Source: Cercis canadensis (taxonomy: Eukaryota; Streptophyta; Magnoliopsida; Fabales; Fabaceae). Taken from it: a DNA stretch of 64,000 nt. Below are positions 1 to 11,464 of the stretch, one piece after another. Below the pieces are notes generated by a model. It was not told the DNA's origin, did not search any database, and saw only the letters and a program-made list of their open reading frames with translations. A program made the position numbers and the translations under genes. Position 1 is the stretch's first letter. Every line of letters begins with the position of its first letter. The stretch spans positions 321,756 to 385,755 of the forward strand of contig QAOA01001003.1 of NCBI GenBank assembly GCA_003255065.1, in the 5' to 3' direction.

Positions 1-289
1 TGCTAAGATCTTTTCATCCTTTCTCTTTAAAGTTTCTGTTGATTATGAATTTCGTATGCCATTAATTTTGGTTATTGATCTGAATTATGTTTTTTGATTT
101 AATTTTCAATTGTTGTATTGCATGAATCAAATTTACATATCTTTATGTTTTAATTCGGCTCTGAAGCTATAGAACATACTTCTGTAGTATTCTAGTTTAT
201 GAATTAACTTCTGGATTCACTCATTTGATTCAAGAATTTTTGAGAAACTCCTATTCACCCCCCTCTAGGAGTGTTTCCTGTTACTTTCA
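1..289 (+). repeat. 5' LTR, last 289 bases
   Basis: Bases 1-289 match 8506-8798, the end of the 3' LTR, with about a dozen substitutions and a short indel in a C-rich run. The segment ends in the canonical CA and is followed at once by the primer binding site. Confidence 0.95.
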
Positions 290-291
290 AT

Positions 292-303
292 TGGTATCAG
301 AGC
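292..303 (+). promoter_or_regulatory. Primer binding site (initiator Met-tRNA type)
   Basis: TGGTATCAGAGC lies two bases past the 5' LTR end. It is the usual copia primer site, complementary to the 3' end of initiator methionine tRNA, and marks where minus-strand synthesis would start. Confidence 0.9.
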
Positions 304-375
304 TAGGTGCTCAATATATTTTGATAGTTTAACTAACCAAGAGCAAAAGATCTGTATTATTCAGTTGCAAGAATC

Positions 376-2052
376 ATGAACAATCAAAATGAGTCACACT
401 CTTCACACAAGCCTCCTTTATTCAATGGAGAGAACTATCCCTATTAGAAGCATTGCATGGAGATGTACCTAGAGGCCATTGACTATGAAGTTTGGCAAAT
501 CATCAAAAAGGGTCTTACACCTCCAACTAAGATGGTAAATGATGTAGCAGTCTTAAAGGAAGAACATGAGTTTTCTGCAAAAGATAAACTCAAGTTCACT
601 CTTAACTCTAAGGGAAGATATAACATAGTTTGTGCTATGTTTGCTAAAGAGTATGAGAATATAGCATCATGCAACACTGCGAAAGAGATGTGGGATAGAC
701 TAGCTACAATCTATGAAGGAACCAGCCATGTCGAGGAAGCAAAGATTGATATCTACTCCACTCAGTATGAGATGTTTCACATAACACAAGATGAACCTTT
801 AGACTCTTTCTTCGCTCGATTTCTAAGCATAATAAATAGTCTCAAGGGACTTGGCAGAGAGTATTCTCAGAAAGAGCAAGTCAAGAAAATTATGAGGTAT
901 CTCACTGAGAAATGGGACTCTAAGGTCACTATTTTGCTTCAATATACTGAATCCAATGAGCTCACTGTAGATGCACTAAGAGGAACTCTGGAGTCACACC
1001 AGATAATGATTATGCAGAAAAATTCCATTGCTGTTGACAGAAAGAAGAGCTTGGCTCTCACTTCAAATGCATCATAAACTAGTGCTAAGGAAGATCTGGT
1101 CTTTAGTGATGAAGATGTAGCCCTCATCACCAAAAGAGTACTAGACATGATGAAGAAAAGAAAGGAGAGAAAAAAATTTCAGTCAAGAGGTCAAAAGAAT
1201 TTCACAAGAGGAGAAGCTGCAAAAGAGCCTATCATATGTTACGAATGTAAGAAACCAGGACATATCAAGCCTAAGTGTCCAAATCTAAAAGAGAAGAAAT
1301 TCTTCAAGAAGGACAAAAAGAAGGCAATGGTAGCTGCTTGGAGTGATGAGGACTCCATTACTAAAAGTGAAAATTCTGATGAAGAGAATATAGCAAACTT
1401 GTGTTTGATGGCCAAAGAAGAAGGAAATAGTGAAAAGAGAGAGGTAACCAATCTAGATTTTGAACCTCTGCCTACTTATGATGAGTTAAGTCTTGCTTTT
1501 GATGACTTATCTTTTCACTATGAAAAAAGGCTTGCTAAAATAACTGCTCTAAAGAAAATTGTAAAAAACCATATCACTGTGATAGAAGAACTTGAGAAAG
1601 AAAATATTGCTTTGACTGATAGACTTGAAGTATTGCAAAAGCAAAATGAGATTCTAGAAAAAGAAAATTATCCTATTGTTTCTATCATAAATGAGAATCT
1701 TGAACTGAAAAGAAAAGTTAATGAACTATCTAAAGATTTGGCTGATTTTGTTCAAGGAAGAGATAATCTTAATTCTCTTCTTGGAAGATAAAGAATGAGT
1801 AATGATAGAACTGGTTTAGGTTACTCTCAACCTAATTCTTCAAAAACTGTTAAGAATCTTTTTGTTAAAGCTTCTGTTTCTCATTCCTATACTAAGGGAA
1901 CATGCTTTTACTGTGGCTTTTCAGGACATTTTCCTAATGCATGCTCATATAAGAAACTTTGTGCAAATAGGAAAATGATATGGGTGCCTAAAGGTACAAA
2001 TGTTACTAATCTGAAAAGACCCAAAGAAGTTTGGGTACCTAAGTCTATCTAA
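376..2052 (+). pseudogene. Sirevirus-like gag, broken
   Basis: One frame runs from the ATG at 376 to 2052, interrupted by TAG at 445, TAA at 1075 and TAA at 1789. The TAG replaces what is probably a Trp codon in the conserved N-terminal FNGENYPYW-type motif. The first part (about 376-1077) looks like the copia gag UBN2 domain. A CCHC zinc knuckle (CYECKKPGHIKPKC) lies near 1237-1278 and a second one (CFYCGFSGHFPNAC) near 1900-1941. Between them is a Glu/Lys-rich coiled-coil stretch (about 1540-1790). A long gag with two knuckles fits Sireviruses. The product would form the particle and bind RNA; the stops make this copy inactive. Confidence 0.85.
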
Positions 2053-3367
2053 CCTACTTATAGGTATGTTATCAAGTCAAGAGTGATTGTTGTTCTAGGC
2101 ACATGACAAAAGACCAGTCTAAGTTTGTCTCCATTGATATGGAGAACTTGACAGCAGTAACTTTTGGTGATAACAGCAAAGATAAAATAGTAGGTATAGG
2201 TAAGATTAGCTTAACCCCTTCCTTGTTTATTGAAAATGTATACTTTGTGAAAGGCTTAATGTATAATCTGTTGAGCATTAGTCAATTGTGTGATAAAGGA
2301 CATAGAATTATATTTGAAGCATCATTCATGATAGAAAATCTGATGATATTCTGTTTGTTGGTCAAAGAAGCTTAAATGTGTATGTTGTGTCCAAAGATTC
2401 CTTAGATTTCAAAAAGGAAACCTGTTTTGCTTCTCAAAGTAGTAGCTCCTGGCTATGGCATAGGAGACTTGGTCATGCTAATTTAAAATTGATTGCCAAA
2501 CTTTCAAAGAAAGAACTAGTCTTAGGATTGCCTAAGATAGTTTTCGAAAAGGATAAAATATGTATTGCTTGTCAGCAAGGAAAGCAGATTAAGTCCTCTT
2601 TCAGTTCTAAGAAAGTGTTGTCAACTTCTAGGCCATTGCAACTACTTCACATGGATTTATTTGGACCAGCACCTACTTCGAGCTTAAATGGAAAGAAATA
2701 TGGTTTTGTCATTGTAGATGATTACTCTAGGTTTGCTTGGGTATTCTTCCTAGCTCATAAAGATGATACTTTTTTTGTGTTTGAGAAATTTTGCAAAAAG
2801 GTTCAAAATGAAAAGAGTTTTGCAATATCTTCAATTAGGAGTGATCATGGTGGTGAGTTTGAAAACAAGTTTTTCAAAAGCTTTTGTGAAAATTAAGGAA
2901 TCCACCATAATTTTTCCTGTCCTAGAACACCCTAGCAAAATGGTGTTGTTGAAAGGAAAAGTAGAACTCTAGTTGAGATGGGAAGAACAATGCTTTGTGA
3001 AAATGATTTGCCAAAGTATTTTTGGGCTAAAGCTGTAAATACAACATGCTATATCTTGAACAGATGTCTAATTAGACCAATTCTGAAAAAGACTCCTTAT
3101 GAGCTATGGAAAGGAAGGAAACCAAATATCAGTTACTTTCATGCATTTGGATGTAAATGTTTTGTCTTGAATAATGGAAAAGAAAATCTGGGCAAGTTTG
3201 ATTCGAAATCTGATGAATGCATTTTTCTGGGTTATTCTCTAACTAGCAAAGCATATAGAATTTTCAACAAAAGAACCTTGATTGTTGAAGAATCTGTGCA
3301 TGTTGCATTTTATGAGACTAACCCTCTCTTGAGCTCAAATGCTCTTGAAGAACCAGAAATTTTGTAG
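2053..3367 (+). pseudogene. Copia pol, protease and integrase part, broken
   Basis: After a frame change near 2052-2103 the sequence resembles a copia protease, around the CSRHMT motif at about 2092-2110. The expected D-S-G catalytic triplet before it is degraded. From 2378 the frame encodes the gag-pre-integrase zinc motif (HRRLGHANL near 2460) and the integrase core. The core shows an Asp in HMDLFGP, an Asp in RSDHGGEF and the Glu in the NGVVERK region, so the D,D-35-E triad can still be recognised. Stops at 2894 and near 2933 interrupt the core. The frame then runs on to 3367 through the C-terminal domain. The integrase would insert the cDNA into the genome. Confidence 0.85.
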
Positions 3368-4134
3368 GAAAATTTCAAGTTGCCTATTAGAAGTGATTGT
3401 ACCATAGATCAAGTTCCAAAACCTACTGTATCTGATCAAGTTCCATTAGATCCAATTCAATCAAAACCTGTCCAAGAAGAATCTCCACAGCAAAATGCAA
3501 GAGAGTCATTTTCAAGAGAAACCAGAACTTAAAAAAATCATCCAATTGAAAAGGTCATTGGTGACCTGCATGGAGGAATGACAACTAAAGCTTCTCTTCG
3601 AGACAAACATGTTAATCTAGCTTTCCTGTCCTTTATTGAGCCTTCAAACATTAGTGAAGGTTTGAAAGATGAGGCTTGGATCATGGCTATGCAAGAAGAG
3701 TTGAATCAATTTGTCAGAAACAAAGTCTGGAATCTAGTTCCTCATCCTCAAAATCAATTTGTCATTGGTACTAGATGGGTTTTCAGAAACAAATTGGATG
3801 AAGATGGAAAAATAGTCATAAACAAAGCTCGATTAGTGGCTTAAGGATTCAATCAGCAAGAAGAATTTGAAAAGCTTATGAAAAGTGAATTTGAAATAAG
3901 CATAATGGGTGAGCTAAATTTCTTTCTTGGTCTTCAAGTAAGCAAACTAAAATTGGAATATTTGTCAATCAATCCAAGTACACCATAGAGCTTCTCAAAA
4001 GGTTTGGAATGAACAATGCTAATGGTGTCTCTACCCCTATGAGTACTGCTACTAAGCTTACTTTGGATGAATCAAGTAAACCAGTGTGTGAGAAAAAGGT
4101 ATAGAGGAATGATTAGTTCTTTGTTATATTTGAC
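3368..4134 (+). pseudogene. Copia reverse transcriptase with the central core deleted
   Basis: 3578-3844 encodes the start of a copia reverse transcriptase (motif TRWVFRNKLDEDGKI). After the stop at 3842 the reading jumps near 3865 from the GFNQQE motif straight to EFEKLMKSEF and GELNFFLGLQ. Those motifs lie well over 100 residues apart in the family. The missing part includes the catalytic YVDD loop. A short repeat of GAAGAA-type sequence at the joint suggests a microhomology-mediated deletion. A frameshift follows near 3945, and readable RT C-terminal sequence continues to about 4100. Confidence 0.85.
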
Positions 4135-4214
4135 AGCAAGCAGGCCTATTTTTTATTTTTATTTTTTCTGTTTGTGCATGTGCTAGATTTCAAGTCTGTC
4201 CTAAAGAATCACAT

Positions 4215-4766
4215 TTGACTGCTGTAAAGAGAATTTTTAGATATTTGCTTAACATTGTTAATGTTGGTATCTTGTTTAGCAGAACTAGTTCTTTTGAACT
4301 AGTTTCGTATACTGATTCTGACTATGTTGGATGCTCTATTGATCACAAAAGCACTAGTGGAGGATGTCAATTCCTTGGAGGAACTCTTGTTTCCTGGCAA
4401 TTGAAAAAGCAAAATGTTGTGGCTCAACCAACAGCTGAGGCAAAGTACATGGCTGCTGGTCTCTGCTGTTCTGAAGTGCTTTGGATGAAGCAACAACTCC
4501 ATGACTATGGTATTTCTCTTGACAAAATCCCTTTGATGTGTGATAATACCAGTGCTATCAATATTGCTAGAAATCCAGTTCAGCATTCTAAGACCAAGCA
4601 TATTGATATAAAGCATCACTTTCTTCGCGATCATGTCTTAAAAGGAGATATTGTTCTTTCTTTTGTTAGTACTGAAGATCAGATTACTGATATCTTCACC
4701 AAAGCAGTAGCTGAAGAAAGATTTTCTTTTCTTAAACATGAGTTAGGAATGCTTAATTGGTCATGA
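4215..4766 (+). pseudogene. Copia RNase H domain, open frame
   Basis: This is the best preserved part of pol: 183 residues without a stop. It shows the copia RNase H motifs YTDSDYVGC, KSTSGGCQFLGG, AEAKYMAA, MCDNTSAI and HSKTKHIDIKHHF. The family degrades the RNA strand of the RNA/DNA hybrid during reverse transcription. It is cut off from its reverse transcriptase by frame changes and the upstream deletion, so I treat it as part of the dead pol. The first ATG is not a real start. Confidence 0.9.
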
Positions 4767-5439
4767 CTGTTCTTAATTTCTTATTTTTGTTTTTCATGCA
4801 TATCATTCATTGCTTTCTTCTTCTGTTTTACATCTTAAGCTAGTTAATGCTTGTTTGTTCTTGGTATTTCTTTTTTATTATCTTAACATAGATTCTGTTT
4901 AATTTCTTCTAGCCTAATTAGTAAAATTTTGATTCTGTTTAGCTTAAGCTGCCAACTAATTTTTTTTTTCGTTTTACTGGATATTTTCTTTCAAAAGATT
5001 TTAGAGGTCTGTTGTTTTTAGGCCACTTCTCGTTGGATTTTTTATTTCTTCATTTCCTGTTTTTGGGTTGAGCTTTTTAAATCATTTCTTCTCTGGGCCT
5101 TTCTTGTTTCCTGCTGCCTGATTATTTCTTTTTAGCAAAACACTCATTCTATACTCTTGCCTCTGCATGCATGATCAAAGCTCACCGTTTTGCTATTCTG
5201 CTTTAAGCAAAACACTCATTTTTTCCTTCTGGCGGTTGATCTTCTGATCAAAACACTTATTTTGATATGCTCTCTTCCCTACGTTATTTCTCTTCCCTTT
5301 TGCTTCAAATTTCACCCTATTTTCCATTTTCTTCATTCTAAACCTCCATTATCTCCACGTTATCTCTAAAACTGCCTTCGTTGTGCCATCATTTTCTGCT
5401 CCACTACCTTTGTGTTGTAGCATTTCATTGTTTAAGGAC

Positions 5440-7225
5440 ATGGATAGGCATCGAGCAAGCCAACGACTCATGGCTAAGTCTAAAGGAAATGCTCCTGCAA
5501 GAAGCTCCTGAGATCCTCCTATTGATGTCTCTGATTCATCTTCATCTGCTGAAGAAACTTCTGAGATGGCCTCTATCATCCATCGAGCCAGAACCCTTGG
5601 AAAGGACAAGAGCAAAGGTAAAATACCCTCCTCCTCCTCTCGGCCATCTCCTTTATTTTATGAGTTTTCTTATGCTCCTATTATCGAACCAATCTCTGAA
5701 AAGCTTGTACCTTTACTACTTCTTAAGGCTCCTCTTCCGTCCCATTCAAATATTTCTTCTCCATCTCACACACCACCATTATCCCCAATTCCAAAATCAA
5801 CTCAACCATCACTGACAAAACCCTTATCTGAAAATTCCTCCTCATCATCCCCCTCTGAGTCTGAATCTTCAAAAGACACCAAACCCATTACTTTATCTCC
5901 ACCAAGCTCCTTAGAGTATCATTCTCTTTCACCTTCTAAACAAAACAAAGTGCCTCAGTGGCCCTCTGTTTCTGATAAACCAGAACCACCCCTGCTCCCA
6001 AAGCTGACAATGCTTCAACTCCATTTGGATCTACTCCATATGCTCTTACATCTATGCCATCTGGGTCTGGCAAAGGAATCAAAATGAAGGCTAGAAAGAT
6101 TGCCTTTATGCCAAGAGTTAAGACCCTTTCTCGCACAGGTCCTGCTTCTTTGTTTTAGAATGCAGTGATTGAAGATAGGTATCACTCCTTATATGCCCAA
6201 AGGCCAATTGCCATGGAAGTGTAATCTCCTGGGAACATAGCTCGTCTGCTACATAAGCCAGTTAGGACATCTTTGCTGCCATTGGATGGTCTGAAATGCT
6301 TAAGCTCAATGTTCCCATTTATCCAAAGGTAATCAAACTCTTTTATGCTTACCTTCAGTCTATGCAAGGAGCAGATTCTGGTTTGATCTATCTTAAATCA
6401 TATGTAGTAGGTGTCAAAATAGTACTTACTGAAAGAGTACTTGCTGGTTTGTTTAAATTACCTGCTAAGGGAGCTTCCCACTTTGTACAGAAAGTCTGGC
6501 CCTCTGACCTTCTCTCGTTTGATGATGTCATGACATCCATCTGTGATTTCCTTGAAATGAGAAGTCAAAGTAGACCCCCTTCCATCCATTGTTTTAATTT
6601 CTTAACCAAAACACTAGCTAGGATTATTACTACCCAATTGCTACCTAGAGCAAGAAGTCATACTGACTTCTCAACTCCTAATTTATATCTTTTATATCAT
6701 TTGAAGCATGAGTTACCTCTAAACTTGTCACGTTTAATTTTGAGCACCATGGCAGCCTCTGTGAAGGCATCTAGATCAAAAACTAGTCTGCCATATGGTA
6801 TGTTAATTGTAAGAATCTGTCAATTCTTCAAAGTGGATCTCTCTCAGTTTACTGAAGAGATTATCCCACCTAAGCTCTTTCTGAGGCGACTGATGCCAGA
6901 TTCCAAACAAGCAGAAGCTACTCCCTCAAGCTCTAAATCTGCAAAGCAAAAAAGGAAAGCTGCAACCCTTGCCTCTTCATTCAAATCTTCAAAGAAGAGA
7001 AAGCCTTCCCCCAAACCAGTTCCTCCATCTCAACAGGTTGATCATGAGGAGTGGATAGCATCGATTCAACCTGCAGAATTAGCCAATCAGATCGGTAGGC
7101 GGCTTAACTACTTCCAAACCTTAACATTTGAGTGTTTTGCTCGATTGACTGTGGTGGAGAAGCAACTGACACGAACAAAGGCAGAGTTGGTAGCTCTCAA
7201 ATCACCCAGATCCTCTTCATCCTAG
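5440..7225 (+). pseudogene. Extra 3' ORF of Sirevirus (env-like position), broken
   Basis: A frame opens at ATG 5440 (MDRHRASQRLMAKSKG), hits TGA at 5509 and continues open from 5566 to 6087. After a frameshift and more stops it is readable again from 6296 to 7225 (309 residues). The first half is a Ser/Pro-rich, low-complexity arm. The second half has a compact middle domain, a basic nuclear-signal-like patch (KQKRKAATLA, KSSKKRKPSPK) and a C-terminal helix likely to form a coiled coil. The position after RNase H and before the PPT is where SIRE-type elements carry an env-like or unknown ORF. I see no clear signal peptide or transmembrane segment, so calling it an envelope is not supported. 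Confidence 0.65.
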
Positions 7226-7666
7226 ATTTTTTTTTTTTATGTGCTATAATTTCAAGTTAATATGTAGAACATTTAATCTTGATCAGCTTATGGTGTCATT
7301 TCTTGTTGCATTTCATCCATCAGTACATTGGTTTTATTATGCTTCTATTCTAGATTTTTAGTTGACATTGACTATTACTGTGAATTATCTGCTTTATGAT
7401 CTGTCTTTTTATTCTGTGTGGTCAATGGTTGTTCCTTCTCTTTTGTCTTTTTGATAATGACAAAAAGGGAGAACATATATGAGATAGTCTGACTGAACTG
7501 CTGTCTTTTATGTTATTTTTTTTTTTGTCTATCTCAGCTGCAGGAAATCTCCCTTATTGCTTAAAATATCTTTTTGAAAAACTATTCTTAGAACTAGTTT
7601 GACGAAACTGGTTCTGAAGTATGCTCATATTCAGGAGGAGATTTTCTTTAATCATTTGTCATCATC

Positions 7667-7680
7667 AAAAAGGGGGAGAT
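7667..7680 (+). promoter_or_regulatory. Polypurine tract of the Sirevirus-like element
   Basis: AAAAAGGGGGAGA directly precedes the TG that opens the 3' LTR. This is the expected plus-strand primer of reverse transcription. Confidence 0.88.
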
Positions 7681-8798
7681 TGTTAGTTTCACAATTCTCT
7701 GTCATGCTTTTGATGATAACAAATGATTAAATATCTTCTAATATGTGTCGTGTTTGAGTATTATTCTTAGTGCAGGCCAGTAAAGATATCTAAGAACTGG
7801 TTCTACTTGTTTGAAAGAACTAGTTCTTAAACCAGTTCTTCTCTTCTGGCTACTACTATGCATGCTAAGTTTTTCAGATCTCAAAGTGGTTGTCAAAATG
7901 CTGCTTCACGAGTGCTTTTAACCGTTTCCCTATGAAGGGTTGTTAAAGATCCACCTTTCAAGGGAGGTTATTAAAATAGTAGTTTTTTTGGACACTACAA
8001 GACAAGGGAATAGTTAGTGGAATTAAAGAGCCATCTCAGCCTTATAGCTATCACGTGATAAAGGGTGAAGATCATTCTTCACGTGTTGCCTCACTTCCTT
8101 TTATGCAACTTTCCCGTGCCTCTAAAAAAGAGAAGCAAGCAAGCTAGTAGAGCAGAGTAGCAAGGAAGAAGAAAATACAGAGGCCTTTCGGTCCTCCAAA
8201 TTTTACTGTTTTCTTCTCTTATGTGCAAACTTTTGTAAAATATGTTCTTTGGAGAGTGAGAGTACCTCAATGGAAGTCAATTTCTTTTTGAGTATTGTTA
8301 ACTCAAAATTTCAGTAGGAAATTCTTGAGAGAGACTTCTAGGTGTTATACTAGAAGGAGAAAGTTTCTTGGTGAGCTTTTGTGGAAAAACCAAGGGTGTA
8401 AGAAGCTTGGAGAAGCTTGAACAAATTAACCTTAGATTTTAGTGGAACCCTATTGCTTGGGTGAAGTGGATGTAGGCCTTAGTGTTGTACCACTATAAAA
8501 ACTTGTGCTAAGATCTTCTCATCCTTTCTCTTTAAAGTTTTTGTTGATTATGAATTTCGTATGCCATTAATTTTGGTTATTGATCTGAATTGTGTTTTCT
8601 GATTTAATTTTCAACTGTTGTACTGCATGAATCAGATTTACATATCTTTATGTTTTAATTCGGCTTTGAAGCTATAGAACATTCTTCTGTAGTATTCTAG
8701 TTTATGAATTAACTTCTGGATTCACTCATTTGATTCAAGAATTTTTTAGAAACTCTTATTCACCACCCCCCTTCTAGGAGTGTTTCTTGTTACTTTCA
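7681..8798 (+). repeat. 3' LTR, complete (1118 bp)
   Basis: It starts TGTTAG after the polypurine tract and ends TTTCA, the TG..CA form. The last 293 bases match the start of the window. The LTR contains AGAACTAGTTCTT-like palindromic motifs near 7820-7850, also seen in the LTR fragment at 60995-61408. A TATA-like signal (CACTATAAAAAC) lies near 8491. Confidence 0.93.
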
Positions 8799-8853
8799 CC
8801 ACATACATGTTGAATCAAGAAAAAACACATACTGGAGAGCTAAAAGTTATGTA

Positions 8854-9146
8854 GAAAATTAGTTTTTTTTTTTTTTTGATAACCTTGGAACTAAGGCCTC
8901 ACCCCTACATTTGAATGGAGCTAGACTTACCAAACCTAATAGAGCCAAACTTAAGAAACCTAGGGTGAGCCATCCCTGCTCCAATGGTCCAGCTGTTGAA
9001 GTATCGATAGCTGTAGCTTTGTGTAGGGGAGCAGTTTGAGACCCTGTTTTTGTTAATAAGAGGCATCGAACACAAGACCCTCTTCTTGCAGGGAAAAGCC
9101 TTGTGACCAATTGACCTACGGCCCAATTGGGGCAGAAAATTAGTTT
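8854..9146 (-). mobile_element. tRNA-derived SINE, antisense, with target-site duplications
   Basis: On the minus strand the element has an RNA polymerase III A-box-like motif (TAGGTCAATTGG, plus-strand 9108-9119) and a B-box (GTGTTCGATGCC, 9062-9073) about 35 bases apart. This tRNA-like head is followed by a body and a poly-A tail, seen as poly-T from 8867. The 13-base direct repeat AGAAAATTAGTTT flanks it at 8854-8866 and 9134-9146. Box order, tail and TSD together make a SINE very likely. Overlapping short minus-strand ORFs are not genes. Confidence 0.88.
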
Positions 9147-9498
9147 ATCTTGCTTGAAATTGGTTTACTCCAGAAGTAGCTTTAACACCTCCCATGCTTT
9201 TTGTAGTTCACATAAAAATAGCACAAATACATAAGAAGATGATGTTCAATGAAAAAACAAGTCAACGAAATGCTGAAACAAATATATTACCTCATCTCTG
9301 GAAATTTGCTAAATCAAGTCTCGAGTTTGAAGAGCCGAAACTTGTTAGTTTGAGATATTTCTGAACTTTGAGTAAAGCACGCATTTAAATTAGAAGCAAA
9401 AAATGATGATAAAAAATTAAAGGAAAAAATCAAAAAGAAGAAAAAAAAAAGAGAAAGAAAGTAAAACCTAAAATAAAATTAAAAAAAAGAAAACTCCA
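9147..9498. other. Non-coding stretch, nothing recognised
   Basis: AT-rich sequence with A-rich runs near 9400-9490. I see no coding frame, repeat or RNA gene in it. Confidence 0.6.
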
Positions 9499-9678
9499 CT
9501 AATTATGTTTTATGTGCTTATGTTAGGTTACTAAATAATAAATTGTTGGGGAATATAATGATGGATGTAATGCTCCTCTTATTAACTTAATACAAAAAGA
9601 ATCAAGTAAGAATATACATGTAACTGTCAAAAAGCCTTGGCTCAATTGATATTTTCATTTGGCAAAGGTTTGACCTAT

Positions 9679-11091
9679 TGAGTGGATTTTATATCCATGA
9701 ATTAGATATCATCCACTTGGTATTTAGTTAGTTTTTGAGTTGTTTAATGGTTTTATTCTAGTGGTTTTGTCTTTATTTTGTAGGAAATACAAATATTGCA
9801 ATTGAGAATGATTTGAAGATGTTTAAGTGAAAAGACAAGAATTTGGTAACCTAGCTGAAGCCTAGGCACCTAGGCACCCAACTTGTTGTTCCTGGTAGAG
9901 AGGGTAAGGCCTAGGCACCCAGATGCAGGGCTTGGGCACCCGGATACTGCCCTGAATATGATTTTGTCCAGTTTTCCTACTTTTTGAAGGTTTTTGACCC
10001 TAAAAGGTTTCTTAGTGTAATTAGACTTCCTAGGAACTATAAATTGATAAATTTAGGACTAGATTAGGGTTCCCAATTAATTCCTAATTAGTTCCCACAT
10101 GTTCTAAATCTTGAGAGAGCAAGGAGAAGAGATTGAAGGCTTGGAGTTGGAGATTCGGTGACGGTTCTTTATCACCACGAGTTTTTCTTCCCTTTAACTC
10201 TTGAATCATGTTTAGAATTTGTGTTACTATGTTCTTATCTTTCATTATAAACTTATTATCTATCTAGGGCTACGATGTAGCCTAACTATGAATGGTTGTA
10301 TGTTCTTATAGTAATTAATGTATGGATTTTCTTTTCTAATTGAGTGTTCTATTCTACTCTTAATGCCTATAATTAATTGGCCATTAGTTAGATGATATGT
10401 TAATCATGAAAGAAATCGATAGGGTAATTATGTGTCTAGTTCATTCGGTAGAATACCATAGATTGCATGTAAGTTATAGATATACCTACATGATTTGTGT
10501 AATCGCTACAAAGGATCCATAGAAATTAAATGAATTTTTTGGTTATTCATAATTCACGTAGAAATATAGTGGATTCATAATTTATGAATATTTTCATTAG
10601 ACCTCAAGAGTGACTAATGAATAGTATAAGGAATATTGACTATCAATTAAGAAGATAATTCTGGATTAAGGATATAAGTAATGCAACTTGGATTAGTTAT
10701 GGTGAAATCAGAAACCCTCATTTACTTTATGTTTATTCAATTTTGATCATGAATTTCTCCTGAGTTAGTTGATTAGATAAAATTGGGATTAACTCAATTT
10801 TGATAGTTAATAGCTTTAATCATCGAGGGACGATCTTTACTCTTATTTTATTTCTTGTAAAACGATAGCGTGCATCTGCACTCCANTAGTTATGGTGAAA
10901 TCGGAAACCCTCATTTACTTTATGTTTATTCAATTTTGATCATGAATTTCTCCTGAGTTAGTTGATTAGATAAAATTGGGATTAACTCAATTTTGATAGT
11001 TAATAGCTTTAATCATCGAGGGACGATCTTTACTCTTATTTTATTTCTTGTAAAACGATAGCGTGCATCTGCACTCCATTTTCTCACAACA
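9679..11091 (+). mobile_element. Gypsy-type solo LTR with ACCTAT target duplication
   Basis: The segment begins TG and ends CA and is flanked by ACCTAT at 9673-9678 and 11092-11097. Copy B of the surrounding repeat shows the uninterrupted site. No internal retroelement sequence lies between, so it is a solo LTR left by recombination. The apparent length of 1413 bp includes the 192-bp duplication around the N at 10886; the true length is probably about 1220 bp. The end is of the kind seen in plant Ty3/gypsy LTRs. Confidence 0.85.
10694..11078. repeat. 192-bp direct duplication across a single N (probable assembly artefact)
   Basis: 10694-10885 and 10887-11078 are both 192 bp long and differ at one base I can see (A or G in GAAATCRGAAACC). 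They are separated by one N at 10886. This is what an unmerged overlap of two contig ends looks like. Confidence 0.9.
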
Positions 11092-11464
11092 ACCTATGCT
11101 TAAGGTTGAAGGATCAAATTCCCCCAAGACCCTTCCCCAAATAACACTAACCCTATATGTGGATTAAGAGAGAAGTAGAAAGGAAAAAAATGGAGATGAA
11201 GGTTGTAGGAGAGAGAATGAGAGGAAGAGAAAGTTTGCACAAAAAGTGCATATGGGGCTAGAAAAAGTTTTCTCTGAATTCAACCATTTTGAAAAATTCA
11301 GACTAACTATATCATATGTGCTTGTGTATTTGTGAGGTACATATTATTGTAATAATGTTTTTTTTTTTTTCGCCAACAGATAAATAGAGCTAAATTTTTT
11401 GACTAGGGATATAGGAGTATGAGAATTCAAACTTGAGACTTCAACCTTTTTGGGAGATTCCAAG

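Larger units (their letters stand above)
1..8798 (+). mobile_element. Copia LTR retrotransposon, Sirevirus-like, left end cut by the window
   Basis: The order is 5' LTR end, Met-tRNA-type primer site, gag with two CCHC knuckles, protease, integrase, reverse transcriptase, RNase H, a long extra ORF region, polypurine tract and 3' LTR. Integrase before reverse transcriptase is the copia (Ty1) order. A large gag, an LTR above 1 kb and an extra ORF after RNase H are known for Sireviruses (SIRE/Maximus lineage). Every ORF carries stops or frameshifts, and part of the reverse transcriptase is deleted, so this copy cannot be autonomous. The 289 bases of 5' LTR in the window differ from the 3' LTR at roughly a dozen sites by eye, which points to an old insertion. 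The 5' TSD is outside the window. Confidence 0.93.
9499..11275. repeat. Copy A of a ~355-bp repeat, split by a solo LTR
   Basis: 9499-9678 joined to 11098-11275 aligns along its whole length with 11465-11820 (copy B). The inner part contains a B-box-like run (GGGATCAAATTCTCCC in copy B) and an A-box-like run (TTGGCTCAATTGATA), so a SINE-related origin is possible. The solo LTR at 9679-11091 interrupts copy A only, so the LTR inserted after the repeats existed. Confidence 0.8.

Noticed and set aside
7990-8005. CACTACAAGAC word inside the Sirevirus-like 3' LTR, resembling a CACTA terminus
   Set aside because: It lacks the full GAAAA end, has no subterminal repeats nearby and lies in the middle of a well-bounded LTR.
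8859-9126. Two overlapping minus-strand ORFs (83 and 73 codons)
   Set aside because: They are translations of a SINE with its poly-A tail.
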